Part shown: positions 34,166-45,080 of the stretch, in pieces | Position numbering within the stretch: the stretch's first letter is position 1 | Layout: every line of letters begins with the position of its first letter | Assembly: GCA_015178975.1 (NCBI GenBank) | Contig: WHVD01000059.1 | Coordinates: 474,269 to 538,268 of the forward strand | Reading direction: 5' to 3' | Length of the DNA: 64,000 nt | Source: Hysterangium stoloniferum | Lineage: Eukaryota; Basidiomycota; Agaricomycetes; Hysterangiales; Hysterangiaceae | Notes under the pieces: generated by a model | Told to the model about the DNA's origin: nothing | Seen by the model: only the letters and a program-made list of their open reading frames with translations | The model's database searches: none | Program-made: the position numbers and the translations under genes

Positions 34166-34990
34166 ATATTGTTTTGGGTGGATGTTATTGCAGTCTGGAG
34201 TTCTAAGTGTGGTTCATCTAGGTCTGTGACAAACTCTTGAGAATGTGCTGAGTCTAGGTTACATTCTGGGTGTACCATGAGATTGGGGTTGTAACCCTTG
34301 TTGGCAAAAAAGGGGGACATACCAGTAGTGGCAGAGGGTGTGTTATTGTAAGCAAATTCTGCCAGTGGTAGCAGGGGTTTCCAATTGTCCTGTTGATAGT
34401 TGCAATATATGCAGAGGTATTGTTCCAATGTCTGCTTGGTGCATTCAGTTTGTCCATCACCTTCTGGGTGATATCTGGACATAAAGTGTAACTTCATGTC
34501 AAGGGCTTGTCCAAGGGATCTAAAGAAATGAGATAGATAAGAGAGTGCATAATTGACTTTTTAGGAGTCCATGGGAAATGTGGTGGGTCAATTGTGGAAA
34601 TTAAAATGGCACTGCATGAAGAAAGTTGACAGTTTGTTGGGGTTGGAGCTGGTAAAAATTTCTGGAGCATTGACTTTGGATCATGGGGGTTCTTGATCTT
34701 TTTTCTTCCTTTCTTCAAGCAGATAAGTCATTAATTTGTCCACAGTCCCTGCTAGAACATCAGAAGTGGGGTCCTTGAGACATGGTCATTGTATAATTGG
34801 GGGTTAGGGACACCCTTGTTTTTGTTGGAGGCCATGGACTCACCCTCATGTTCAGAATCATCTGGATTCTCTGGTACTTCTTCAATTCATCCATAGTAGT
34901 AGGCTGGTTTCTACGTGATTGACTGGTGTACAGAACAAGTGGGTATTGGAGAGTAGATGGTCCAGGGTGGTCCAGTTGTTCACGTACCTT
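34166..34990 (-). pseudogene. Gypsy-4: gag start fused to integrase end
   Basis: Reading right to left from the 5' LTR (35009): decayed gag N-terminus, including the NKLSTFFMQCHF phrase also seen in Gypsy-1 gag. With no RT or RNase H between, it passes directly into the second half of integrase (LSHFFRSLGQ, SRYHPEGDGQTECTKQTLEQYL, PLAEFAYNNTPSATTGMSPFF; 34497-34153). Several kb of gag-pol were deleted. The integrase segment itself is a clean open frame. It stops where Gypsy-2 begins in the opposite direction. Confidence 0.75.
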
Positions 34991-35237
34991 TTTTCTTGGA
35001 GAAAATACTGTTGAGCTTGGGGCTTATAGTAGGGTCCAGTGGCGAATCCATGGATATTCCAGTGTGCAGGTAGGACTTGGCTTCAGCTTATATGCTATGT
35101 GTTAAGTTCTGAACACAGTGATAAACTCCGAGGAAGTCCCATGGAGGTTTCTGGTAATTAATTCTGAACACGCTTTCTTCTGGGAAATGTCCCATGGAGT
35201 CCCAGGTAATAAGTCCAGGGAATGTTCTGGGGATATT

Positions 35238-36000
35238 TGTTACAACCCAAATTCCCACCAGACTCCGTACATCAGACTTGTCCACGTTCGACTTCATTAT
35301 GTCGTGTATCAGTCACCAGAATACCTGCTGGACTCCATCCTGTCTATGTCCAACCTCGTCCCATGCATCAGTCACTGGACCACACTTGGAAAACCCGTCA
35401 TCCCTCTAACTGAGCCCTGTTCCCATTTTAGTCAAATGACCTGTCACGATTCGGACTCTGCTCCCACTCCATTTCCTGTTATGGTTTATGACCTGTCACA
35501 ATTTGGACTCCGCTCCATCCCGTTCCATTCTTAACACCAAATTTGGTGTTTACTTATCTCTTTTATGTTTTGCTAGTTTTGTTTTCATTATTACTGGATT
35601 TGGTATGTTATTCATTCCACAGTCTATATAGTCTGGCAGATGTTGTACATACAATCCAGTCAGAAAATCAGCTTAGATTCTCCCCAGTAATCTAGTACAT
35701 TTTCCGCTCTAAACTCCTCTTTGAATTACACCACTCTCACTAGTCAGAGCCCACAGGCTCCAACGCATCTATCTCTCAACCTCTGACTTCTCTTTCTTGA
35801 CTCCCCGACCTCTCGACCCACAACCTCCAACCTACGACCCCTCAACCCATGAACTCTGCCCAGACTCCCTGGGATTCCCATCCGCCCATTTGAAATTGGA
35901 CAATATGATCTCACAAGGATGCAGCCTATAAGCTGAAGCCAAGTCCTACCAGCTTTCCCGCAGGTTTCTCTGGAAACCCACCATGTATGTACCCCTAATA
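35238..36000 (+). mobile_element. Solo LTR H (763 bp)
   Basis: TGTTACAACCC...CCTAATA, flanked by ATATT at 35233-35237 and 36001-36005. The last CA has become TA. Family of B, G, N and J. Confidence 0.88.
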
Positions 36001-36732
36001 ATATTAGTACAAGGAAGGTGGTATCAGAATAATTACCAGAAGTAGGTGTGGTGGTACAGCTGAGATGGACTTGGCTTCAGCTTATAGGCTGTGCCCTTGT
36101 ACATTCATTTGGGTGTCCATATTTAAGTTGACAGAATGCATACAGGAAGATGTTGATTCCAGAGTTCCCATGGGAGTTCTGGGAATTGAGCATGCAGACA
36201 GACAAGAGGACTAGAGACTGGATCAGGGGTGTAACTTGTTTGAGATTGAAACTGGATTCTAAGTACATGAATATAGGAGACTTATATAGACTTTGAAATA
36301 TAATAATACCAAATCCAGTATTAATGAGGGGCAGAACTATTAAACATAAAACAAAACAAGTAAATACCAAACTAGGTATTAGGGATGGAACATAATGGGA
36401 GCAGAGAATGAATCATGACAGGTCATTAGACCATAACGGGAACGGGGTTCTGTTAGAGGGGGTTCTGGGGTCCGGTTGGGTTCCAGTGACTGGTCCATGA
36501 GATACAGAGTGTCGGGTGTATATAGGGTGGAGTTTGGAGTCCAGTGGAGTCTGATGACTGGTACATGAGACACATGACAGACCATTTGACCATAACAGGA
36601 GCAGGGTTCTATGCTCTGTTAGAGGGGTTCTGGGAGTCCGGTCAGAGTCTGGTAACTGGTACATGAGACAGAGAGTCGGGTATAAGCAGGTTGATGTCCA
36701 GGTCCAGTGGAGTCCGAGGACTGGTGTATATG

Positions 36733-37150
36733 TGTGAGGAGTATGCTTTTACCACAGTTTCATTGTGGTAAAACACTCCTTTTATTTTATTTATATTTTA
36801 CACATTCTATTCATATTTATCTATCTTTTATATTCTTCGAATATTCCATCATTTCATTAGTTCGAAACATTGTGTATCCTTGTGGGTGCACTCGGCACCA
36901 ATCAGAACTCAGACACACTTTTACCCAAGCACCACCACTCGTAAGACATAAACTAGGTCTACTACGAGTGGTGATCAGGGTAACGTGTCAGCTACTACAT
37001 AAGTAGCAGTATCTGAACTATCTAACATTTCAGGCCTCGAACTGTAACAGTCGAGGCCTCCACTTGAATCATCCTTCTTGAATCATCCTTCCTCCCATTC
37101 TACTCATTTCTTCGTATATAGAACGGTCAGAACTTATACCACTCTTCACA
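36733..37150 (+). mobile_element. Solo LTR L (418 bp)
   Basis: TGTGAGGAGTATGC...CTCTTCACA, flanked by ATATG at 36728-36732 and 37151-37155. Same family as Q (54452) and the Gypsy-3 LTR (59440-60068): the shared 3' block is TTCTTCGTATATAGA...GGTCAGAAC. Confidence 0.88.
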
Positions 37151-38149
37151 ATATGACACAGTGTTGGGTATAGACAGGTTGAGGTGCAAGTCTGGTGGAG
37201 TCTGACAACTGGTGCATATAGGGTAATGTGCAGGTTCCGGGACTCTGGTCAGAGTCTGGTTCAGGAGATGACCAAGAACATGTAACAAAGTTAAATGTCA
37301 AAGGGTGGAGTCTGATGGATTCCGGGTCATAACAGAAGGTGTCTAGTCGGGGGCAGACAGGGTGGGTGCATACAGAGAGTCAGGCATAAACAAGTTGATG
37401 TGCAGGCTCCGGCTGGAACTCCAGTTGTAACTATACAATATAGAGGGTCGGGAGCATGTAGGATGGGGTCCAGGAGCCTGGAGGCCGGCGGGTTTTCCAG
37501 TTCCTGACACTATGCCCTTGTGAGATCATTGTGTCCAACTTCAAAGGGGATTAATGGAAGGTCTGGGAGTCTGAAAGGATAAAGGGATAGTGATAGGAAG
37601 CCTGAAGACTTCTCAGTGGAGGGAGGGCCCACAGGTTCCAAGAGTATGAATAGAAGTTTAACTAATGGAGAGTATGGGAGTAACTTCGTTGATTTTTTCT
37701 GATTGAATTGTATGTAAATACAAATTTGTCTAGTTTATACAGACAAGTTGTACTACAATCCTGGTAGAATGGATAAACAAATAACAGGATGGAAAATGAG
37801 GAATGGGAAGGGGTTCCAAAGTCCAAGGAAAGTCTGAGATGAATCCAGGAACATATACATGGAACATAATAATTTAACTGACAACCAGGTACCAAAGCTG
37901 ATCAGAGCAGATATTTCATATACAGTGACTCAAAAAACCCTTCCAATGTTTGGTACTTCAGATGTATATCCTTGATAACTCAGAGGAGAAAATTGCAAAA
38001 ATATCAAAAATATTTGTGAATATGCTCTATCATATCTAGATTGTTGAAATACAATGCCATTACATAAGCTCCAAATAAGGAAATACTACAAATATATATA
38101 TACAGGAGGCTCATTGGAAGAGTTTTTTGGCTGACAACTCTGACCCACA

Positions 38150-39205
38150 AAACTACTAATATTCAGTACTTAGTATGGCTGTCCTTTGCCTTCAACATAC
38201 CTGCAACCCTTCTAGGCATACTCTCAATCAGATTTTGACACACCCCTACATCAATCTTGTTCCACTCCTCCTCCACCCTCTCCCACAACTCCAGTCTCCC
38301 TTAGCCTCCTCTTTTTATGATCCCACAAGTATTCAATGGGGTTGAGGTCTGGAAACTGTGCTGGCCATGGGAGGACATTAAAATCATTATCTTGAAACAA
38401 AGTCTGGGCCTTCTTGCAGGTGTATTCAGGGTCATGATCTTGCTGAAAGATGACATTACCCACATATTTTCCATAATAGCTGAGGCTGGTTTGAAGATTC
38501 TCCTCCATAATCTTGAGATAAAGGTACCCATCCATCCTCTCATCTATCTTGAAAGAATACCTAGGTCCTTCCCACAGCATGTAGCCCCATAATATCACAA
38601 ATCCATCTCCAAACCTCACAAAAAGTCCCTTCCAATGAGTCTCCTATATATAAATATTTGTAGTATTTCCATATTTGGAGCTTATGTAATCGCACTGTAT
38701 TTCCATAATGTAGATATAATAGAGCATATTCACAAATATCTTTGATATTTTTGCATTTTTATTCTCTGAGTTATCAGGGATGTAAATCTGAAGTACCAAA
38801 CATTGGAAGGGTTATTGAGGCACCAACCATATTGAGACTATTGCACACAGTTTGGGTACAGATGGACTGGTTGGTGACATTCTTAAGAGCTTTCGCCACA
38901 TCAAAAGCAGTGTCAGCCTTCCCAGAGCTGATAAGATGCTGTGCATAGTGAATATTGGTAGGGGAAAGCTTGGAGGGGTGACCACCAATAGACTTAGAGA
39001 GATGACAACAATGCTTGGAGTAAAGTCTAACGACTGTGCCAATGCCATAACCAGTAAGAGCTGAAATGTGGCTAGCTGTATGGCCAGCATCAAGCTGTGA
39101 GAGGATATGATTCTGGCTGGCAAGAGACAAAGTGCACATTTTGGGAATTGGGACATTGCTAGTTGCTAAAGGCCATGTATTTATACTCCAGCACAATGTG
39201 GTCAT
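38150..39205 (-). pseudogene. Rearranged Tc1-like transposase of T3
   Basis: The N-terminal helix-turn-helix half reads 39205-38820 (QLDAGHTASHISALTGYG..., SIGGHPSKLS). The C-terminal catalytic half reads 38619-38251 (VILWGYMLWEGP, IFQQDHDPEYTC, WPAQFPDLNPIEYLWDHKKRRL). The middle, which should carry the first catalytic Asp, is absent. In its place (about 38628-38828) lies another copy of the element's own terminal repeat, oriented like the right end. The result cannot encode a working transposase. Confidence 0.8.
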
Positions 39206-39298
39206 GTGACATCATGTGACATCATGTGACATCATGTGACATCATGTGACATCATGTGACATCATGTGACATCATGTGACATCATGTACATCATGTGA
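39195..39298. repeat. 10-bp tandem repeat (about 10 copies)
   Basis: The unit ATCATGTGAC is repeated about ten times, almost perfectly, just beyond the N-terminal end of the T3 transposase. Confidence 0.92.
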
Positions 39299-39352
39299 TT
39301 TTGTTGATAGGACCCAGTTGGAGGTGAACAATCAACAAGGTCACATGACTAT

Positions 39353-39809
39353 TGTTAAAAGTGATACCCTAGAATGTAGTTCTCAGTCTCGTATATTCGT
39401 AGTATAACAGACTATACAATAGATACCTAGAATGTAGTTCTAGTACACATGAGGTTAGTTAAGGAAATTGTCTACTTGATAAATAGACAGCTCACCTCAG
39501 TCTCGTATATTTGTAGTATAACGGACTATACAATAGGTACCTAGAATGTAGTTCTAGTACATGTGAGGTTAGTTAAGGAAATTGTCTACTTGATAAATAG
39601 ACAGCTCACCTCAGTCTCGTATATTCGTAGTATAATGGACTGAGGTAAAACTATAATTGACGCCCAATATATATGTGTGTGACAGTCAATGTGACTGTGA
39701 TTAGAACAGAGGATGTGATGGGGGCAAAAGAAATATTCGTTTGCCTGATTTCAGATTCGATCGTCCCTAATGCATATAGAAGTATATGCGGTGTCTCTCT
39801 TCCTCAACA
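39353..39809 (-). repeat. Copia-A 3' LTR (457 bp, internally triplicated)
   Basis: Compared with the 229-bp 5' LTR it has exactly 228 extra bp: two additional 114-bp units (39387-39500 and 39501-39614). The remaining sequence is nearly identical. Confidence 0.9.
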
Positions 39810-39845
39810 CTCCTCCTCACCACAGTACTCCTATGTTGTTTGTGC

Positions 39846-42115
39846 CTATTTTAGGCCTAAGAATCCGCGAAGACGTGTGAATTGTGGGCCCTCGAGTGCT
39901 TTTGTGAATATATCTGATAGGTTGTCTTTGGTGTGGATATACTTAAGTTTTAGTTCTCCAGATATGGCACACTCTCGTAGAAAATGATACTTAATATCTA
40001 TATGCTTCACTCGATCATGCAGAAGTGGGTCCTCTGAGAGACAGATGGCAGCATTGTTATCACAATGAATGGTTGTAGGTTTGTTGAAAGGTATGTTGAT
40101 ACCTCGAAGCACCGATTGTAGCCAGGAGTTTTCTTTCGCAGCAGAGAAGGCTGCAATATATTCAGCTTCACATGATGAAGCTGCGATGGTTTTTGTTTGC
40201 GGGCACTCCAGGATACGACACCTGAGCCTAGAGAGAATGTGAACCCCCCCACACTTTTACGGGTGTCGAGGCAATTTGCCCAATCAGAGTCACTGTGACC
40301 CAATAGAGTGATAGGATTGGTGCCCCCCAAGTGTAGTTGTAGGTTTTTCGTGCCTTTGAGATACCGGACAACCTGAATGGCGGCAGTCCAATGCTCATAT
40401 GAATAGCAGTCGAGATATTGGGAGAGCTGTTGTACAGCATAGGATATGTCGGGACAAGTGGAGATGGCGAGGTATAGACACGAGCCTACAAGTGAGCGGT
40501 AAGGGAGCTTGGAGAGGTGAGATTGGTCATTCGGAGGGAGGGAAGAATGGAGGATGCGCCGTAGCTTTAGGCCTGGGACCATAGGAATAGACACTGGGGT
40601 GGAGTCCACTTGCCCGAACTGAGATATGATGCGATCAATGAGAGCAGTCTGGGACAATTTAACAAGAGAGTTTGGTCTGTCCCATTTGACAGTGATGCCA
40701 ACAACAAAACTGACGGTACCGAGATCCGATATGCTCCAGGCTGATTTCATTTGTTGTTTGAATTGGTCATTTTCAGCCTTAGTAGAGGCAATAGATAAGA
40801 AATCATCGACGTGGACAGCCACAATGATGATTCCTAAGGAGGTTTTTCCATAATAGATGCAGGGTTCACTGGGGAATGGAATAAAACCCCAGCTGAGCAT
40901 TTTCTCATGCATTGTGCAATTCCAAATGTGACCGGCTTGTTTCATACCATATAGTCCTCGTACGACTTCCCAGACCCATGATTCTTTTCCTGGCTCCTCG
41001 AAGCCTTCAGGCTGGAACATGAATTGTATTTCGTCATCTGGAAGCAGGCCATATAAGAAGGCCGTCTTGACATCAATTTGTTGGGTGTCCCACCCTAAAT
41101 TTGCTGCTAAGTGCAGTAAAATGCGCCAGGATTCCATACGAGCTGTAGGTGAGGTTGTCTTATCATAGTCATGTCCATATACTTGCTCAAAACCTTTAAA
41201 AATGAGCCTCGTTTTCCGACGGTAGATTTCGCCATCAGTATTCCTTTTAATATGAAAAATTGGCTTCCCTTTGTGGACCTTGGTACCAATGGGGATTTCC
41301 GAAGGTGGTACAAGTTCATATACTCCCATCTCTTTCAGCGATTGAAGTTCCTCTTGATAGCTGGTGTGCCATGCTTCCTTTTGGGGGGAGTTTTTGGCTT
41401 CATCCCATGTAAGAGGGTCTGTTTCGTATGGTGTGGGGCCATTGGACACAGGTAAGCTTGAGATAGCAGTTAATACATCGGCGTCAGACTCTCCTGGATG
41501 GCGAAAAAAGTTGAGCATGGTGCACAGCTCATCAGCAACATTAGAATTTGGGAGGTCAGCATTGTGTAGCTGCTGGATGTCTAGGCGGTGTTGTTCCCGT
41601 TGGGCACAGACACGTGTAGCACTTGCTATGGCATCCTGGACTGCCATCTCCAGCCGTGAAGGATGATTAGGGGCTCGTGCTGCTATCCGAGTAGAGCGCC
41701 GAATGTTGTCATCAGGAATAGGTGCTAGGGCATCGTCTGGGATGGCCAACTGTGGAGGCACGGCATCGTCAGGTGGTAAAAGTGGAGGTGCAATATCGTT
41801 AGGTTGCAGTATAGGCATGATGGGTTCTGACTCGTCGATCTCTGATGGTTGGAGGGGTGGCATGACTATCTGTGGGAGTTTGATGTTAGGCGGTGGTAAA
41901 GCAGACATAGTGGGTTGAGATGTGCATAGGTGACCATCATGGCTTTCAAGGAATTTTACATGGTAAGAAGTGTATATCTGCTTGGTTTTTGGGTCATAAC
42001 AGCAGTATGCCTTTGCATTTGGTTCATATCCAAGTAGGATACATTCTATTGATTGTTCATATATTTTTGGATTATTTTTGTTGAGTATGAGGATGAACGC
42101 CCGGCAGCCAGCCTC
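39846..42115 (-). pseudogene. Copia-A reverse transcriptase and RNase H
   Basis: C-terminal half of the polyprotein. After a linker rich in Pro and acidic residues (41908-41500), the RVT_2 domain runs from about 41350 to 40600: IGTKVHKGKPIFHIKR, KTAFLYGLL, VRGLYGMKQAG, and the catalytic VHVDDFLSIAS at about 40790. RNase H follows (LGHSDSDWANC, SVGGFTFSLGSGVVSWSARK). A frameshift in an A-run at about 40185-40200 moves the end into another frame (40112-39846: TTIHCDNNAAICLSED, HIDIKYHFLREC, DIFTKALEG). It is otherwise open over 1.9 kb. Confidence 0.9.
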
Positions 42116-43560
42116 TCACAGGTAAGAGAGATCTGGTTTGCGGCCATACCATAGTTCCCAAGGGGTTCTTCCTTTGGATTGTTGAGTCGTTGTCTTACCA
42201 TGTACATGCGCTGCAGTGAGGTAAAATTCTTCCCAAAATTGGGGGGTAATCCTGCATATGATCACATAGTCCGGGCTTTGCCCATTAATGTGCGGTGCAT
42301 CCGTTCAATGCGGCCTATGTGTGCTGAGGTATAAGGTCCAGTGAACTCATGTGTAGTACCTCGAGATTCCAGCCATTGACACATTTCGTTGGTTTTTAGT
42401 TCTCCATTGTCTGTCCTGTAGATGCCAACTTTCAACCCAGTTTCCATTTCTCGTGCACGCTCCCAGTTTTGGAGTGCATTAAAGGCATCACTCTTGTTCT
42501 TAAGAGGAATAGACCATGGGAAACTCGAGTAGTCATCTACAATATTCATTATGTACAATGATCCTGTATGGGACGCTACGTCGTTTGGTCCTGCCAAGTC
42601 CACCCAGATTTTTCCCAATCATCTTGTGGCTTTATGCCCATCTCCCTGTGCTCGCACTTTTGGTACTGAGTTTTTGGTCTGTTTGCCAAGGATGCAAAAA
42701 TCACATTTGGGAGGAGGCTGGCAGGTAGAGTTTGGCGTACCTTTAATAATGCTGTTGTTGATCATGTCAGCAACAGATTGGTAGTTTGCATGACCTAGAC
42801 GGTGGTGCCAAGTAGCGATATCGGGGGCACCATGGGTGTAGAGTGTGTGTTCAACTGTAACAGACTCGAGTGACAATGAATATAAGTTTTTGTGAGAGAG
42901 TAAAGAACCACGTGCGATGGTTGCACCCGAGCTGGCAGTCAGCCAGCATGATGATTCGTTGAAGTGTGCCGAAATCTTGGAATCCCTGGTAATACATCTA
43001 ACTGAGATGAGACGGACCGAGGCAGTCGGGATATAAAGGACATCACGAAGGGTGATATGTGCCCCCCTACCGACATGAAGGTGGACGTCGCCCAGGCCAA
43101 TGGCTAATACGTAGGACCCCCCAAGTCCTTTGACAGGTCGCGGTGGAATGGGTCGCAAGGTCTTGAAGTCATGGGAATCTGGCGTGACATGTACACTCGC
43201 ACCTGTGTCAAGCCAGAAGGGATGTGTAGTGCAGGAAATAGGTGTTGCGTTGGTTTGGGATATGGGAGAAATGGTGGAGGCAGTAAGAGCCGTCATGTCC
43301 ACTGGGTGAGTTTGTAGTTTCCAGTCAATTGTTGCATGTAGGTCCTCTTCCAGAGCAATCCATCCAGTATATTCAATTGTATCGGAAGGGGACATGGGGA
43401 GAGGAGCGTCTCCAACAGCCATGCCGGCAAAGGCAGGGTCAGGTAGCGGTGTATCCATGTAAGCGGTGAAAACTTGCCCATTCGCACTCTTGATGCTAAT
43501 GGGGATTTTACCTGTAGATGTGGGGTTTGACCCAGATTTATGGCTTTCTTGATTCTTGCG
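42116..43560 (-). pseudogene. Copia-A protease and integrase
   Basis: The protease has FWLDTGASVHVT (about 43210) and the GLGG block. The GAG-pre-integrase zinc region is WHHRLGHANYQSV...CDFCILGKQ (about 42820-42680). The integrase core carries WVDLAGPN, VDDYSSF, YRTDNGEL and a weakened C-terminal core block (AHIGRIERMHRTLMGKA). In-frame TGA codons at 42619-42621, 42262-42264 and 42116-42118 each fall where Arg is expected. Confidence 0.88.
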
Positions 43561-44376
43561 TCACATTGCTTTAGACTCTTCAATAGTCTTACCGGCCATT
43601 CCTCCCCCAGGTGACACGCAGTAAGTGATAGTGTGTCCTGTCTTCTTGCAATTCAGGTTAGTGCAGGTGACTATGGTGCGTTTCGGAGCATATTGAGTTG
43701 AAAGAGCAATTGTGTCAATGGTTGACGTTCGCTTAGTGTCTGAGTCGATAATGCGTTGTTCATTTTCGAGTAAAGTAAGGATGCGGGATGAAGGGTATGG
43801 AGTCAAGGCAGAAGAGTCGGATAAATCTCGAGTGATGAGGGAGCGCAAGTGAGGAAAATTGGTGAAGGAATTAAGCAGGGCTATGGATTTGAAGAGATCT
43901 TAAGTAAGTTGGCCCATCTCAAATGCCCGGGAGATAGCATGACAAATAAGAGAGGCTGTTGTGGGCAGGGATGTCGACTTTGAGCACTGGAGAGTGAGGG
44001 CTTCCTGGATAAGCTGAACCTGGCGAATGGGTCCCTCATTGCGATGGTGAACCAAGACAGCATCCCAACACACTTTTGCACCCAGAAGGGGTTCAGCGAA
44101 ATCCCACTCGGTTCGAGAGAGAGTGGAGAGGATAAGCGCATGGGTAAGGCCATCGTTGGAGTTCCAATTTTGGGCAGAGGTAAGGTCGGAAGGATCAGGG
44201 ATGGGGATGGTGCCAAGGGCATAGGAGATTAACTCTGTAATTGTAAGGTAGTGTTTTGCACTGCAGTACCACTCCTTATAATTTCCTTCGGACTTGTCGA
44301 GTTTAGCCTCTGTATAAGTAAGGGATGTTCGCAAGAGAGGGATGGATAAGGGGGTGATCGCTGGAGGGTTGGACAT
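43561..44376 (-). pseudogene. gag: Copia-A gag
   Basis: Starts at ATG 44376 (MSNPPAITPLSIPLL...), with a UBN2-like gag region (NYKEWYCSAKHYLTI...). A TAA at 43900-43902 replaces an expected Gln codon. The frame then continues to a CX3-4CX4HX4C-type knuckle (CTNLNCKKTGHTITYC, about 43670) and ends at a TGA at 43561-43563 before the protease. These changes leave gag otherwise readable. Confidence 0.85.
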
Positions 44377-44461
44377 GTTGTAGACAAAGAAGAATGCCTC
44401 AAGACGCCAGAAAAGGTATTGTGATAGGTGATTTCAATAGGGACACAATAGGCCCATAACC

Positions 44462-44690
44462 TGTTAAAAGTGATACCCTAGAATGTAGTTCTCAGTCTCG
44501 TATATTCGTAGTATAACGGACTGAGGTAAAACTATAATTGATGCCCAATATATATGTGTGTGACAGTCAATGTGACTGTGATTAGAACAGAGGATGTGAT
44601 GGGGGCAAAAGAAATATTCGTTTGCCTGATTTCAGATTCGATCGTCCCTAGTGCATATAGAAGTATATGCAGTGTCTCTCTTCCTCAACA
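44462..44690 (-). repeat. Copia-A 5' LTR (229 bp)
   Basis: Shorter LTR, with one copy of the 114-bp region. Followed by TSD ACTAT. Confidence 0.92.
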
Positions 44691-45080
44691 ACTATAAGCA
44701 TTTATAGTCATCAAGGCTGCCAGCCAAAAACCCCTTCCAATGAGTCTCCTGTATATATATATATTTGTAGTATTTCCATATTTGGAGCTTATGTAATGAA
44801 ATCGTATTCCCACAATCTATATATGATAGAGCATGCTCACAAATATTTTTGATATTTCTGCATTTTTATCCTCTGAGTTATCAAGGATATACATCTGAAG
44901 TACCAAACATTGGAAGGGTTTTTTGAGTCACTGTATCATGAGAGCCAGAATCTCCAGGCAGGGTTAGATCACCAATTGATACTAAAAAGGAGTGATGAAG
45001 ACATATAATGAAGGTCCAGGTCTTGGCAGATTGTCCAGTCCTAACAATTAGTAGTACACTAACCTTTAGTTCTATATAGT

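Larger units (their letters stand above)
35100..37509 (-). mobile_element. Solo LTR K with two nested solo LTRs
   Basis: TGTTAAGTTCTG...TTCCTGACA, with CTATG on both sides (35095-35099 and 37510-37514). Same family as O (45081-46391), in opposite orientation. Contains H and L. Without them it is about 1.2 kb. Confidence 0.88.
39353..44690 (-). mobile_element. Copia-A: complete, recently inactivated Ty1/copia element
   Basis: LTRs at 39353-39809 and 44462-44690 begin TGTTAAAAGTG and end CTCAACA. ACTAT is duplicated at 39348-39352 and 44691-44695. On the minus strand the order is gag, protease, integrase, RT, RNase H, the copia arrangement. The frame is interrupted only by five stops and one frameshift. 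Just inside the 5' (right) LTR the minus strand reads GGTTATGGGCC, nearly complementary to the anticodon arm of initiator tRNA-Met, the half-tRNA primer type known for copia. Confidence 0.93.
37923..44933 (-). mobile_element. Tc1/mariner element T3 (about 1.7 kb without copia-A)
   Basis: Perfect termini CAGTGACTCAAAAAACCC and its complement, each next to TA (37921-37922 and 44934-44935). Terminal inverted repeats are about 215 bp (37923-38137 and about 44716-44933). Copia-A is inserted at 39353-44690. The element itself is inserted in the Gypsy-4 LTR. Confidence 0.9.
35009..45046 (-). mobile_element. Gypsy-4 5' LTR (LTR M), split by nested insertions
   Basis: Segments 35009-35099, 37515-37922 and 44936-45046 join into one LTR (TGTTGAGC...TCCTAACA). 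The outer end is followed by ATTAG (45047-45051). The joints are defined by the CTATG duplication around LTR K and by the TA around Tc1 element T3. The GACTTGGCTTCAGC block is cut exactly at CTATG. Confidence 0.8.

Noticed and set aside
39195-39298. Centromeric or telomeric repeat
   Set aside because: Only about ten copies of a 10-bp unit in one place inside a transposon.
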